From Kondoa malvinella (Eukaryota; Basidiomycota; Agaricostilbomycetes; Agaricostilbales; Kondoaceae), in contig BCIM01000009.1 of assembly GCA_039545315.1 (NCBI GenBank), positions 186,001-250,000 of the forward strand: a stretch of DNA of 64,000 nucleotides, read 5' to 3'. Below the pieces are notes generated by a model that was given only the letters and a program-made list of their open reading frames with translations, made no database searches and was not told the origin of the DNA. The translations under genes and the position numbers were made by a program. Below are positions 36,381 through 47,665 of this stretch, in pieces (within the stretch, counting starts at the first letter, position 1; each line of letters begins with the position of its first letter).

Positions 36381-37847
36381 ATGTCGAATCCTTTAGGAGT
36401 CAACCTAGACACCACACTAGGAGCAGTAGTGAGTCAATATCGCTATGACAACCCCTTCCATCAACTGATACGCATATCTCCAGTTTATGGGCTTCGTCTT
36501 CAACCTGCTCTTATCCGGAGCAGCACTCTATCAAACAGCCAGCTACTTTGACAACTTTCGGTCAGACCACGGACGGTACAAGTTTGCCGTAGCTATAGTC
36601 GGTATCATCAACCTCACAGATACGATATGCATCATTTCGGGCAGCTACTACTATGTCATTACCAATTTTGGGAACTATCTTAACCTCCTCAAGACAGATT
36701 GGCAGCGTTCGTCTCCCATCTCCACAATAGATGAAGGTCCTGACCATGTGATCAGTCGCAATTCACTCGGCCCTACAATGCTCCAGCGTCTTTATCGTCC
36801 TGTGTTTGTTCGCATATCGTATGTCCGTAGATCTCGTTCGATTCGCATGTTTGAAAACCTGCGACGCACCAGGCTCCTACGTTGTGTCTGGTAGAAAGCT
36901 TTATGTGGCTCTGCTGATCGTCGCATGTGCTACAATTCAACTTGCATTCGGTATATCGGTCACAAGTACGTTTTCACTTTCACCTGATCTATCAATATTG
37001 TACCATCTGACCATTTTTTTAGTCAAAGAGTTCGAGCTGGAGTTCTTGTAAGCATAGGAACCCTTCACAAACTGATGACACTGATGAGTAAACAGCGGCC
37101 GGTTCCACGACTACGAGCTAGGCTTCATCACCCAACTAGTAGCCGCAGCATTAGGCGATGTCCTCGTCCTGGCTTCCCATGCCTATTTCCTTCGTTCCGC
37201 CATCTTTGCTTCCAAGCAAGATTCAACGCAAGCTACACATCGTCTACGGCGGATAGTCATTAATGTCTTTCGGTACAATTTGGCTACTTCTATCGTTGCG
37301 TTGGTGCATCTTGCTACCTTTGTCGGGTCGCCAAATACGCTCGTCTAGTAAGTCCTAGCTGCGTGTATCGCTTTCGAGCTCATTCGTTGAAAACTCGGTG
37401 CCGCAGTGTGCTATTTGCTTTCGTTACGCCGAGGATGCACGAAATCTCAATGCTCACACTGCTCAATAACCGAAGCGATGTAGTCTCTCGCGGCTCGCAT
37501 GATCTACCATATTCAGCGAATGTCTGCGGTAGTCGAATCAAGCCAAGTGATAATGTACGTTACCTTTTCGCATCAATTCGACCAATCTAACGATAGGTCA
37601 GAACACCTCACCATATGAGAAATCCATCAACCTTGCCCCGATGAGCTACCCGCCTGCGAAAGCTTTCCTTCGTCCTTCATCGGAAGATCTATCTTTTGGT
37701 TATCCTACGCCTGTCACGCCAAAGACGCCGAACAGGAGCGATTATAAGCGCGCGCTGGAAGAGAGGCCTGATTCGCTCGAGAGTTTGAGAACTGGGAAGA
37801 ATCCGGTGAGCTTGACCGATGGGAAGAATACAGTAGTGGATAGCTAA
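36381..37847 (+). CDS. DUF6534-like seven-helix membrane protein
   Basis: A basidiomycete-type integral membrane protein of unknown function. ATG 36381 gives MSNPLGVNLDTTLGAV, then after an intron FMGFVFNLLLSGAALYQTAS (helix 1) and FAVAIVGIINLTDTICIISG (helix 2). Further helices are CSSVFIVLCLFAYRM, LYVALLIVACATIQLAFGIS, GFITQLVAAALGDVLVLASH and FRYNLATSIVALVHLATFVG. The last membrane stretch reads VLFAFVTPRMHEISMLTLLN followed by NRSD, equivalent to the conserved SLMASLNSR-like element of DUF6534. The cytosolic tail is Ser/Pro rich (TPVTPKTPNRSDYKR). About six short introns; the join near 36700-36880 is unresolved. No ligand or role is known. Confidence 0.72.
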
Positions 37848-38051
37848 TCGCTTCGAATGACAGTCGCTTAGCCCTTCTTTAATCTCGCAAGCTTTCAAGC
37901 TGTCGGCTAATTCGCAGGAAAAGGGCAGTGGAAATGCTTTCGCGTGGAAGCATCATTCTCCATGAAGTCTGGGACTGACCAAGGGGATCTAAGTAATCTG
38001 TGAAATGTACAATCCGTGTTTTTTTTTGGCATTACACGACCAAGACTTTGG

Positions 38052-41000
38052 ATGTCTGCATCTCGCTCTATAGGGGTAGCACATGGTCTGATACCCCGAT
38101 CAAGCGCTATAAGAGCCCAAAGGATACCCATAGTCGCTCAAACGCTCGGCAAGAGGCAAAATATAAAAACTCATGCACTACATACCAAGAGATCGGTGAT
38201 ACCCTCGCTGCCTTGTACTTGTAATTCCAACAATAGAAGAGGTTATGCAAGTGTAGCTGAAGCTTTGCCTACTGTGGAAGAGGCTGAAGATGGCAAAGTG
38301 GTACCGAAAGAACCTGCGCCTGCTTCTCACGCTCTCAAGGTGGGCTGTTCTGTCAATAGCAAGGGCTGGAGCTGAAACTGGAGGTAGCCAAGTGATACGG
38401 CCAGGTTAGCCAGGCTGCGCAATGTCGGTATATCAGCGCATATCGATTCTGGCAAGACTACATTGACGGAACGTATCTTGTACTATACGGGACGAATCAA
38501 GGCCATCCACGAAGTCAGAGGGAGAGATGCCGTAGGTGCCAAGATGGACAGTATGGAGCTTGAGAGGGAGAAGGGCATCACGATTCAAAGTGCTGCTACG
38601 TTTTGTGATTGGACTGTTAGGCCGGAAGTCACACAAGCTGCTGGTGATTACAAAATCAACATCATTGATACTCCAGGTCCGTGCTGCTCCTTTGATCACT
38701 CGATTGTGTTCGATTTAGCTCCATGGACAGGTCACGTCGACTTTACTATTGAAGTCGAAAGAGCGCTGCGGGTGCTTGATGGAGCTGTATTGGTATTATG
38801 TGCTGTATCTGGTGTACAAGTACGTTGTTCTGTCTTTCTAGCGTTTCGGGCTGATTTTGTATCAGAGTCAAACTATCACTGTCGACAGGCAAATGCGGCG
38901 TTATAACGTTCCTCGTCTGTCATTCATCAACAAGATGGATCGGTGCGTCTGCTCACCTTCCCTTCTTCGGACGACGGAGATTGAGCAACCGTACAGGGCG
39001 GGAGCAAATCCTTGGCGAGTTCTAGGTCAAATCCGTCAAAAGCTCAAAATCAATGCTGCTGCTGTCCAAATACCTATTGGCGCTGAAGATGGCTTCGAAG
39101 GTGTCGTTGATCTCGTGCGGTGGAAAGCTATTCGACACTCTGGCGAGAAAGGGCGAGTCTGCTCGTTGCTTGGCGTATATCTGTTCTGATAGTATTCGTC
39201 ACAGAAATATCATCAACGAGACTGAAGTACCTGAAAACCTGCTTGAATTGGCTAACGAAAAGAAAAACGATCTGATTGAAGCACTTGCTGAAGCTGATGA
39301 TGAACTGGCGGAAATGTACATTGACGAGAAGGAGATTGGCCCTGACGATCTTACAGTAAGTGCGGTATCCGAATGGGGTGTCTCTTCTGGAAAATCGTCA
39401 CTTACAGGCCGCGATCCGACGAGCTACTATCGCCCGAAAATTCACTCCCGTCTTCATGGGCTCAGCATTAGGCAACACAGGCGTCCAATCACTGCTCGAC
39501 GGTGTTTGCGCATATCTACCCAATCCATCCGAAGTTCCTTCCGTCGCGCTCGATGTGTCCAAAGGCGAATCAGCATCCATCAGTCTCTCGCCTGCCGAAG
39601 CTGCCCCTCTTGTTGGTCTGGCATTCAAGCTGGAAGAAGGCAAATACGGTCAACTGACTTACATGCGCGTGTATCAAGGTGCTTTGAGGAAAGGTAGCGC
39701 AATCATCAATGCTCGAACGGGCAAGAGGGTCAAGGTACCTAGATTGGTGCGAATGCATTCTGAAGAAATGGAAGATGTGGACTATCTTGGTGCGGGAGAG
39801 ATTTGTGCCATGTTTGGTGTCGAATGCTCCTCTGGCGATACGTTTACGGATGGAAGCGTGCCTTATTCTATGGTAGGCGATCCGTTTGCTTTACGTTTAT
39901 CGACGCTGAGCACGGTCTTTCGCGTACAGACTTCAATGTATGTGCCCGAACCGGTCATCTCGCTCTCTATCCGCCCGAAAGGTCAAGAAACGCCAAACTT
40001 CTCCCGGGCGCTCAATCGATTCCAAAAGGAAGATCCTACATTCCGTGTACATGTCGACAACGAATCTCAGGAGGTCAGTCTCGCTTCGATCTATTTCAGC
40101 AGAGCTGATGCTAGTGTTGCGGGTTGGCAGACCATCATATCCGGCATGGGCGAACTGCATCTAGACATCTACGTCGAACGAATGAAGCGCGAATACGGCG
40201 TTCCCTGCGTGACTGGTAAACCTCAAGTCGCTTTCCGAGAAACGATCACACAACCTGCGCCTTTCCTTTACACGCACAAGAAACAGACCGGTGGTTCTGG
40301 TCAATTCGGTCGTGTTCAAGGCAGAGTGGAACCGATGACTGTGGATCCTGATACTGGCAAAGACACGGCGTTCGAGAACAGAGTCATTGGTGGAAATATA
40401 CCTGCTTCGTATATTCCAGCCGTCGAAAAGGTGCGTTCGATGTATCTGTTGGCCAATTGTGGCTTACGCTTTCGTCGATTGCACAGGGCTTCCGAGATGG
40501 ACTCGAACGAGGTCTACTGACTGGGCACCCAGTCACCGGTTGTCGTTTTATTCTAGAAGATGGTGCTGCTCACGCTGTGGATTCGTCCGAGTTGGCTTTC
40601 AGAATTGCTGGATCTAGCGCATTCAAAGAAGTCTTCCAGAAGTGCAAGCCTGTGGTTATGGAACCCGTTATGAAGGTCGAAATTGTCGCGCCTATAGAGT
40701 TCCAAGGTGAGCTACGCTCTGCTTTGTACAATTTCCTGCTCATGTGGGGTAGGCAATGTCATTGGTGCACTTAATCAAAGGCGTGGTACTATCATCGATA
40801 CTGAAGTGCGCGAGGATGAGTTCACCATCTCTGCGGAAGTCAGCTTGAACGATATGTTTGGCTGTAAGCTCATTTCACATCTGTCAGTGCCTATTGACTT
40901 TGTGTACAGACTCGTCTCAGCTCCGCGGTATGACTCAGGTAAGTAGTCCAGTAATATGGCAGATGTATTGCTCAAAAGCGTTGCTCTACAGGGCAAAGGT

Positions 41001-41210
41001 GAATTCACCATGGAATTCGCCAATTATGCGGCTGTCTTGCCTAGCATACAAGCTCGTATGTACATTACTTGCCCTATTTGTGCTGTGCTGACCTTTCCCA
41101 ATCCTAGAAATGGTCGAGTGAGTTACGAGCGGACCATTGCCACGCGAAGAAGTTGCTGATTGTTTGTCCACAGCGAATACAGGCGGTTCACAGGCAAGAA
41201 AGCGGAGTAG
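38052..41210 (+). CDS. MEF1: Mitochondrial elongation factor G (mtEF-G1)
   Basis: A GTPase that drives ribosome translocation in mitochondria. The Arg-rich N-terminus ([20 protein letters not shown]) fits a matrix presequence. The G domain is clear: [20 protein letters not shown] (P-loop), [19 protein letters not shown] (switch 1), [20 protein letters not shown] after splicing and LSFINKMDR. Domain II follows, with [20 protein letters not shown]. Domains III-V include [35 protein letters not shown] and [20 protein letters not shown]. Two terminal introns give the ending [14 protein letters not shown]. About ten introns. The exon join in the leader near 38130-38235 is uncertain. Confidence 0.93.
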
Positions 41211-41317
41211 ACGTGGCAGCATAGACGAGATACATAGAAGCATAGAACTGTACAAATAGCATCACAGCATTCCTCACTCTCTCCTTTGTCTTTGAACCGA
41301 CCACTTGGAATTTCTGG

Positions 41318-43786
41318 ATGGCTACACCAGACTTCTCTTTGACTGCACCAAAGATACCCTTGCCGACTGGTATACCCGCAGGCCCAGCTGCTGAACGGAA
41401 CGACCGCAGCGGCTCTGCTGGTAGCTCAAGCAGACCTCGAGGCAAGTTCGCCAGAAGAGGAGCAGGAAGCGGACGATTGGGTGTGAGAGGCAGAGCAGAG
41501 GATGGTGACGAGATGATGGGCGAGGCTTCTCATGCCGGTCCATCAAAGAAGACGCGCAGCACTGGCAATACAAATCATGTGCGCGCTTCACCTCTGGACA
41601 GAGGCAATTCAGACGCTGGGCCGTCCAGCATTAGAGTAAGCTGCTCTCCGTGCTGTGACTTTGTTTGCCCTAGCCCTGTTTCTTTGCTGCTGCTCCCTTG
41701 CGAAGCGACGCAAGCGCTGGATGGGCTATAATGGAATTTCACCTCTTGAAGAATAGAATATTGATCGTTTGTTCTCACTACACAGCGACCTTCTGCAATG
41801 GGAACAGCCAGGCGAGGTGCTCCAGGCAGAAGTTCAAGCGAACCAAGACCCAAGACGGCTACTCGATCATTTGGAGCTGGCAAAGGCGCTATAGCTATAC
41901 TGAAAGAGTTTTTGGGCAAGCGATATGATACTGAGACAAAACTGCTCAACCTAGAGGTAGGGTATAGCTGTTTCAACTGCACCGCTTCAGATCTGATGTA
42001 TGTCTAGAATTTGGCGGATGATGAAGCATTCACAAAGAACAATCTCATACCACCTGGACAGAAGTCTAGCTCTAGAAGTTCAGCAGCTCCAGCAATGTGG
42101 AAACTCGTGGCTACATATTACCCAGATGTAAGTGCGATGTGTGCGAGTTTGATTCGGGAATTGACCTTCATCTGCAGACCGCCTCCCTCTCGCTAGCGAA
42201 TAACAAGCTAGCTGATCTCAAAGACCTCGCCATGCCAGCTCTCGTCGCAGCTCTACCAAATCTTCAGAATCTTTCGCTCAAGAGCAATCAAATCTCAGAT
42301 ATCAAAGTGCTGAGCTCCATAGCGCCCGAAGACTCGACAACACCAGGCTTTGGATGTCTACGAGAGCTTCTGCTAGAAGGCAACCCACTTCGCGAAGAAG
42401 CTGTTGCAGCTGGTAACATACAAGCATATACAAGGTAGATTTCTTCTTCTGCGACACATCAAACCCGACCTGACAGTCTCAGCGAACTTGCGCGACGCTT
42501 TCCAACGCTATCTGCTCTTGATGGCGTTGCGCTCGAGCCTACCGCGGCACCGAAACCTGTCGCGCCGCCTAAAGCAACACCGCTTGGATCTGCTTTAAAG
42601 CAGAAAGCGGTACCTGCAAAATATCCCATGGGAATAAAACCTGGCCTGTCGGACGAGAGTAGAGATGTAGTATCGGCTTTCTTGACCAAGTGCGTTCATT
42701 TTCAACCCTCTTTTGCCCTTTCTTAACGCTTCAACAGATTCTTCTCGCTCTTCGATATCGATCGCTCCTCTCTCGCTCATATCTACACACCCATCTCCAC
42801 CTTTGCTCTGACTACCAATTCGACGATACAACATCGAAGTTGGAACAGCAAAAACTGCCGCCAGCTACCAAATCAAGGCTCTTTACGCTGGAAGGAATAC
42901 TGGGACAAGAGCCGGAATGTGAAAGCTATAGGATCCAATTCTTCATCTGTCGTTTCAGGTTGGTCACATTCTTGCTTCTGCTTTGGGGAAGCTGACATTC
43001 TCGTCGTGAACAGATAAAGTCAACGCTGCGTTGCACGTAGGGGCAGAAAAGATCATCAACATTATGCAGTCTTTGCCTGGATCTAGTCATCCTCTCACAG
43101 ATCCGGGCAAATTCTTGGTCGACACCATGCAGCAGCCAAATGTCCTCAGTGATGGTGGACCTACTTTGCTTGTTATGGTGCACGGCGAGATGCTAGAAGG
43201 TGAGTGATGGTCCTCCTTGCTATATTCTAGCTCATGCGTACCTCTTGCTCACAGAACCAGGAAAGGGAGTCAGAAGTTTCGACCGGACTTGGATATTGGC
43301 ACCCGCTTCACCTGGATCACCGTGAGCCTGCTCTGATACATATTTAGGGATGCAACATTAATGTATGGTCTTACAGTGCACAAGCTAATGGCTGGCCCTG
43401 CATCGTCTTAAGCGAGAACTTGACGCTACGGAATTACGCCGAACCATCAGCTTGGGCGGAAGATGCGATATTAGTGGACGATCAACTCGGGCCATCTGCA
43501 CCAGCTCAGCCTGAATCTACATTGGTAAGCTTCTCTTTCCCCAGGAGGATGTCGCTCATGCTCGTGCAGACACCGGAACAGCAAGCAATGGTCAAACAGC
43601 TTCAGGCATCGACTCGACTGAACGATGCATTCAGTATCCAGTGCTTGAGTGAGAGCGGCTGGTCATTGGAGAAAGCTTTGGCTAGTATGTCCTCCCTTGT
43701 TCCACAGTGAAGCTTAGCTGATTATCATCGCAGTGTTCCAATCTGTTGCGAGCAATATTCCGCCAGAAGCTTTCATTGCTGCATGA
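41318..43786 (+). CDS. MEX67: mRNA export receptor Mex67 (TAP/NXF1)
   Basis: The main mRNA exporter, working with Mtr2/p15 at nuclear pores. The N-terminus is RG/RGG rich (RGKFARRGAGSGRLGVRGRA) and suited to RNA or adaptor contact. An RNP-like region with FLGKRYDTETKLLNLENL is followed by leucine-rich repeats: LSLANNKLADLKDLAMPALV and LPNLQNLSLKSNQISDIKVL, then LRELLLEGNPLREE. The NTF2-like domain contains FFSLFDIDRSSLAHIYTP, WKEYWDKSRNVKAI and RTWILAPASPGSPAQANGWP. The C-terminal TAP-C/UBA-like domain reads TPEQQAMVKQLQASTRLNDA and CLSESGWSLEKALAMFQSVA, where the NW-type loop binds FG repeats. Length and domain order match fungal Mex67. It starts about 110 bases after MEF1. Confidence 0.93.
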
Positions 43787-43900
43787 GATTGGGACTCGCA
43801 TCATTGTAACAGTATATTTAGACGTTGTAGCATTGCAGAACACCACTGTTTCGTTCAGATTTCAAGGCACCGTGCTTTCCTTGTTCCATCCACCTTCAGC

Positions 43901-44315
43901 ATGGAAACAGTTCTCAGCACAATAATGGACCTCTGTGTTGTCGCAATAACAGCGGTGTTACAAGAATGCTCATATACCAGTCTGTGGACACGTCGCTGAC
44001 GCGCTACGAAAGCTTATTATCACCTCTCGAGCAGAACGAGCCTTTCATCAATGCTGCGGGTACAGCGGAACGCCGAGCTATTACCAGGCAATAGATGACG
44101 AGGAGGATACGCTATCGAACGGGCTAGATAGTGAAGAGGAGGACGAGAGGCGGATGGCCAATGAGCAAGAAGTATTCAATCAGCTGCCTTCAGACTCCAA
44201 AGCAGCCAAAGTGCTCGGTTTGCAGCTCAACGATAAGGCTCGTAAGCTACTCGGCCAGAAAGCGCCTGCGCCAAAGCAAGACATGAGAGTGGGCAATGGG
44301 TCGGACAGCGAGTAG
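43901..44315 (+). CDS. Small Cys/His and acidic protein, unknown
   Basis: Not recognised. One frame is open from 43950 to the stop at 44315. A 9-base first exon (ATG GAA ACA) and a 43-base intron ending AATAACAG would start it as METRCYKNAHIPVCGHVADAL. The donor GTTCTC is poor, so this start is tentative. The N-terminal half carries C-x9-C-x-H and F-H-x-C-C (AFHQCCGYSG), possibly metal binding. The second half is acidic and helical (DDEEDTLSNGLDSEEEDERR) and ends QDMRVGNGSDSE. About 120 residues. It sits 114 bases after MEX67 and converges on the Zn2Cys6 gene. Confidence 0.5.
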
Positions 44316-44435
44316 TCAGAGGGGGAAGTCAGTGTTACGGGTTTGTGAGGGTCGCAAAGGTGTACAGATCGTTCGTGTATAAAGTCTACTCTATAATCAC
44401 ACATAGTTATACCAGATACAATGCTGTAAAATGAT

Positions 44436-47240
44436 TCAAGGCATCTGATTCGAGACAGCTCTGGCTCTTCTTGGGCGATGAGCAGTTCTAGGAGCTTGTA
44501 GCATTTGTCCAAAGGCGGCCATCTGAAAGTAGTCTGGTGCTGGCTGAGGTTGGGCGAGTAGATGCGCTGGAGGTGGACCATCCGGTTCTCGAAAGCGGGG
44601 ACTTGAGATCATTGCATCGTTCGATGGCAGACTGTTACACGCATGAGCATGCAAGTACATCAAGGACCAAAATACTCACACGAAGAGATCCTTGACGAGG
44701 CAAAGACTGGTATGATAGTCTTGACACAATGCTGGTCGGCCGTCTACTTTGGCCTCGAGTAAACTGATGGCCAAGCTGAGATCTTGCAGCAGTGCTGTAG
44801 ATGGCCGGTTACCCTTCATCAGCAAGATATAGGCCATGCAGAGGGCAGACGAGTAGAGGTAAGACCATAGATGATCACAGCGCAAAGCAGGTGAGTTTGG
44901 CAAGAGGGTTCGAAGGGCGTCCATGCAGCCAATGATGGTGTGCGCAGCGCTGCAGAGTTCATCAGCAGAGCCCTGGCGCGGCAATTGCCTAATTTACTTG
45001 ATACACTCCCTTTCTGCTATCTCCGCTTTTGCGACTTGACCATCTGCCGATTCAATGAAAGATCGATAGATGATCATCATAAGGACAGAAGCTTGTATGT
45101 TGAGAAGTAGAGACTGCTTGACAATGCTTGGCGAGCACTCGTTCAAATCTTGCGCCGAAGTAGGTTTTCGGGATGGCGAAGCAGGTCGACCACCTTGGGA
45201 TGGCTCGATCTCTGTCAATCGATAGCTCCAAATCAGACAGTAACTGTCAGACTCAGCGCTACACTGACCGAAGATAAGCTGCGGTGGTATATGACTCTTC
45301 CACTGTACTATCGCTTCCTAATGCCTGGGGTCAGATTGGTCGCAAAGAACAAAGCAGAAGACTCACTGCCAGTCTACAAACTTCATCGAAACATGGATTC
45401 CTAGCATGCCTCGTTCCCCAAGACCAAGCCGACCCTTTCAGCAGACCAAAAGCTTCTTTCGCATACAGAGAAATCTCTAAGGCGTAAAGAGAGTAGCTTG
45501 TCGATGTGATGCCATTCCTTGGTAGTAGAGGAGCGGTCGAAGGAGCTTGTGGACCAGCGAGGCTTTCGTCTGATCGATCTTGAGGTACTTTTGCTGGAAT
45601 GAGCCATCTAAAACAAGATGCGAGCGGTGCTTACAATCACAATCCGACAGATGAGATGAAAGAGGAGCGCCGACATAGAGCGAGCCAAAGCAGTCCAGTG
45701 ATTGGATCGTCCACCATAGACGGCGTCTCTCTTCCCTTTCTAATATTGTCCCACCTAGACTCTTGTTCGGATCTACATGCAATCCGATAGTCTGACACTT
45801 TTTGACGAGTAGAACCAGACGGCGCTGATAGAATGAATTGGCTCCGATGCTGGATAGAGTCAGGCAGCAGATAAGTTCAGCTTGCAAGCATCGCAAAGTA
45901 GAAGTCGTAGTAAGGTCAAGCTGATCCAAGAAGAACAGAGCAGCAGACAAGTAGAGCTTGACAAGCACTTCACGGCCAGCCGCAGTATGCATGTCCAGCG
46001 AAGCGGTATTGAGGAAAGTAAGCATACCTCTTGAAGGCGCTTCGAGAGTATGGCTAGCGAAGAATGTCGCCAAACTGAGCATGGAAAGGACGAGGACGAG
46101 ATCGGATTTGCGCTGAGTTTGTTCGGTTTTGTTCGCCCGCATGAAGCTGAAGAAGGTATTTTCGAGCGTTGGCAGGTGCCAGCCTCGCCAAATTGTGTCG
46201 ACTTCGCTTGCAAAGATGGAGAACAAGCTATCATCGAGATCAGCATTTGTAATTTGGATCCGTATTCAGACATTTACTCGGATGATCCGACCAAAGAAGG
46301 CAAGAAGGAGATAGCTTGTTCCGCAGCAACATCAATCCGTCGATCACCTTGCCAAGCGAAAACGGACGGGTCTTCTCCCTTGTTGTAAGCAAGCTCAGGC
46401 GGGACTATAGCGCGTTCCGCTCGTCGGTTGATCTGTCAACCAAACACAGACTTAGCACCAGAGTGCACAGAGCCAAAGTTCACTGGCCGCATCAATAACG
46501 AAAGGAGCTCCAGAGACACCGACACAGATCTCAGCGCCCTCTTGGTTCAGCTGGGAGAAGATCATAGATCCGAAATGAACATTATCTTGGGCGGGAATGG
46601 GTTGTTTGCTTGTACTAGCTATTGGTGTGTCATTGGCGAGGATGGGTGTAGACAAGCCTTGAATGAAATCTTCCACTGGCGATTCAATCATGATCTTTGA
46701 AGGCGAGCCTGATGTTTTGCTATGGCGCAATTGTCGCACGAGTCTGCATCCTTCTCAGCCGAGGTCAAATAAAAGAAGAAGAGGACTCGCGCTTCAAGTT
46801 CAGCTACTCTTGAGCGTAGAACAGAGCTTTCATCCGTATTTCTTGGAGCGCTAATGCTCAAAAAGTAATCAGCCCGCTCAAAGACCTTATAACCGCGGTA
46901 AACCTACTCTGGGTCAGCAACCTCATAGATGCAACTGTAAAAGTGGCATTAGCTGTCATCACTTCCATTACATCGATAGCTCACCTGCCAATGATGCCAG
47001 CGGAAACGCATCTGGAGCAAGGCCTTCCACGATCACATTTACGCTTTAGTTGATGACACGGGTAGCAGGATTGCATGGTACGATTCCTTTTCTGAAACAT
47101 AAAGGAGGAATTAGAGAGGGCTCAAAGGAGATAGAAAGGCAGTAGCGGTCGGCTTGACTCGCCTTTTTGCGAAAGTTTGGGTCGACCCGCTGTTTCTTCG
47201 GACTTGGACCTTCTTCATCTCTACCTCTATCCTCTTGCAT
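44436..47240 (-). CDS. Zn2Cys6 fungal transcription factor
   Basis: Splicing 47100-47180 joins a basic leader (SPKKQRVDPNFRKKA) to KRNRTMQSCYPCHQLKRKCD and RGRPCSRCVSAGIIGSCIY, a C-x2-C-x6-C-x5-C-x2-C-x8-C binuclear zinc cluster. The last cysteine lies across an intron. A coiled-coil dimerisation stretch follows (SVLRSRVAELEARV). The fungal_trans domain spans about 45480-46270: FSIFASEVDTIWRGWHLPTL, GANSFYQRRLVLLVKKCQTI and EREERRRLWWTIQSLDCFGS with SLYVGAPLS. The C-terminal part is helical (WSYLYSSALCMAYILLMKGN) and ends HRPRRARAVSNQMP. The start could also be 47396. Targets are unknown; no metabolic cluster adjoins it. Confidence 0.88.
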
Positions 47241-47665
47241 GTCGGTAACACAAATCGAGGATGGTACACGGCCCTCTTTAAGGCCAAAGAGAGAAAAACT
47301 AGAGCGAGGCTTTTTGACAAGCGGTGCTCGCAACGTGTGCGTTCCCGTGTGCGGTGCTTGGAAGCCGTATACGATTTCGCGGCCGCTAGAGAGCAACAGT
47401 AGCTGTCGATGAGGGAAAGCATGGACCTTATAGCAGCACGTAAAGTTTAAAATGCTTCACGACAATGATAGGAAGAAAGCATCGCGGCAAGGCTCGTTTA
47501 TGTACGACAGCAAAACAGTAGAAGCGGCCTGTAATAGCGTAGACTGTTCACGAGACTTGACATTTCGACACTTGTAATAATATCGCGAGAAGCTGGCCGC
47601 ATGTTTTGACATTAACGACGACACGTTATTAAATGCTTTGACGCGATCTTTGAGGTGTAGGCGAT
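47241..47665. other. Divergent intergenic region, Zn2Cys6 factor / NUP42
   Basis: 425 bases. The first 156 could encode an N-terminal extension of the factor. The rest is AT-leaning (ACACGTTATTAAATGC near 47620) and shows no gene. Confidence 0.4.

Noticed and set aside
44290..44315. Shared GGGTCGGACAGCGA before the stop with the SURP gene (25507-25525)
   Set aside because: Similarity stops after about 14 bases and both encode a common acidic Ser-Asp tail; not evidence of another repeat copy.
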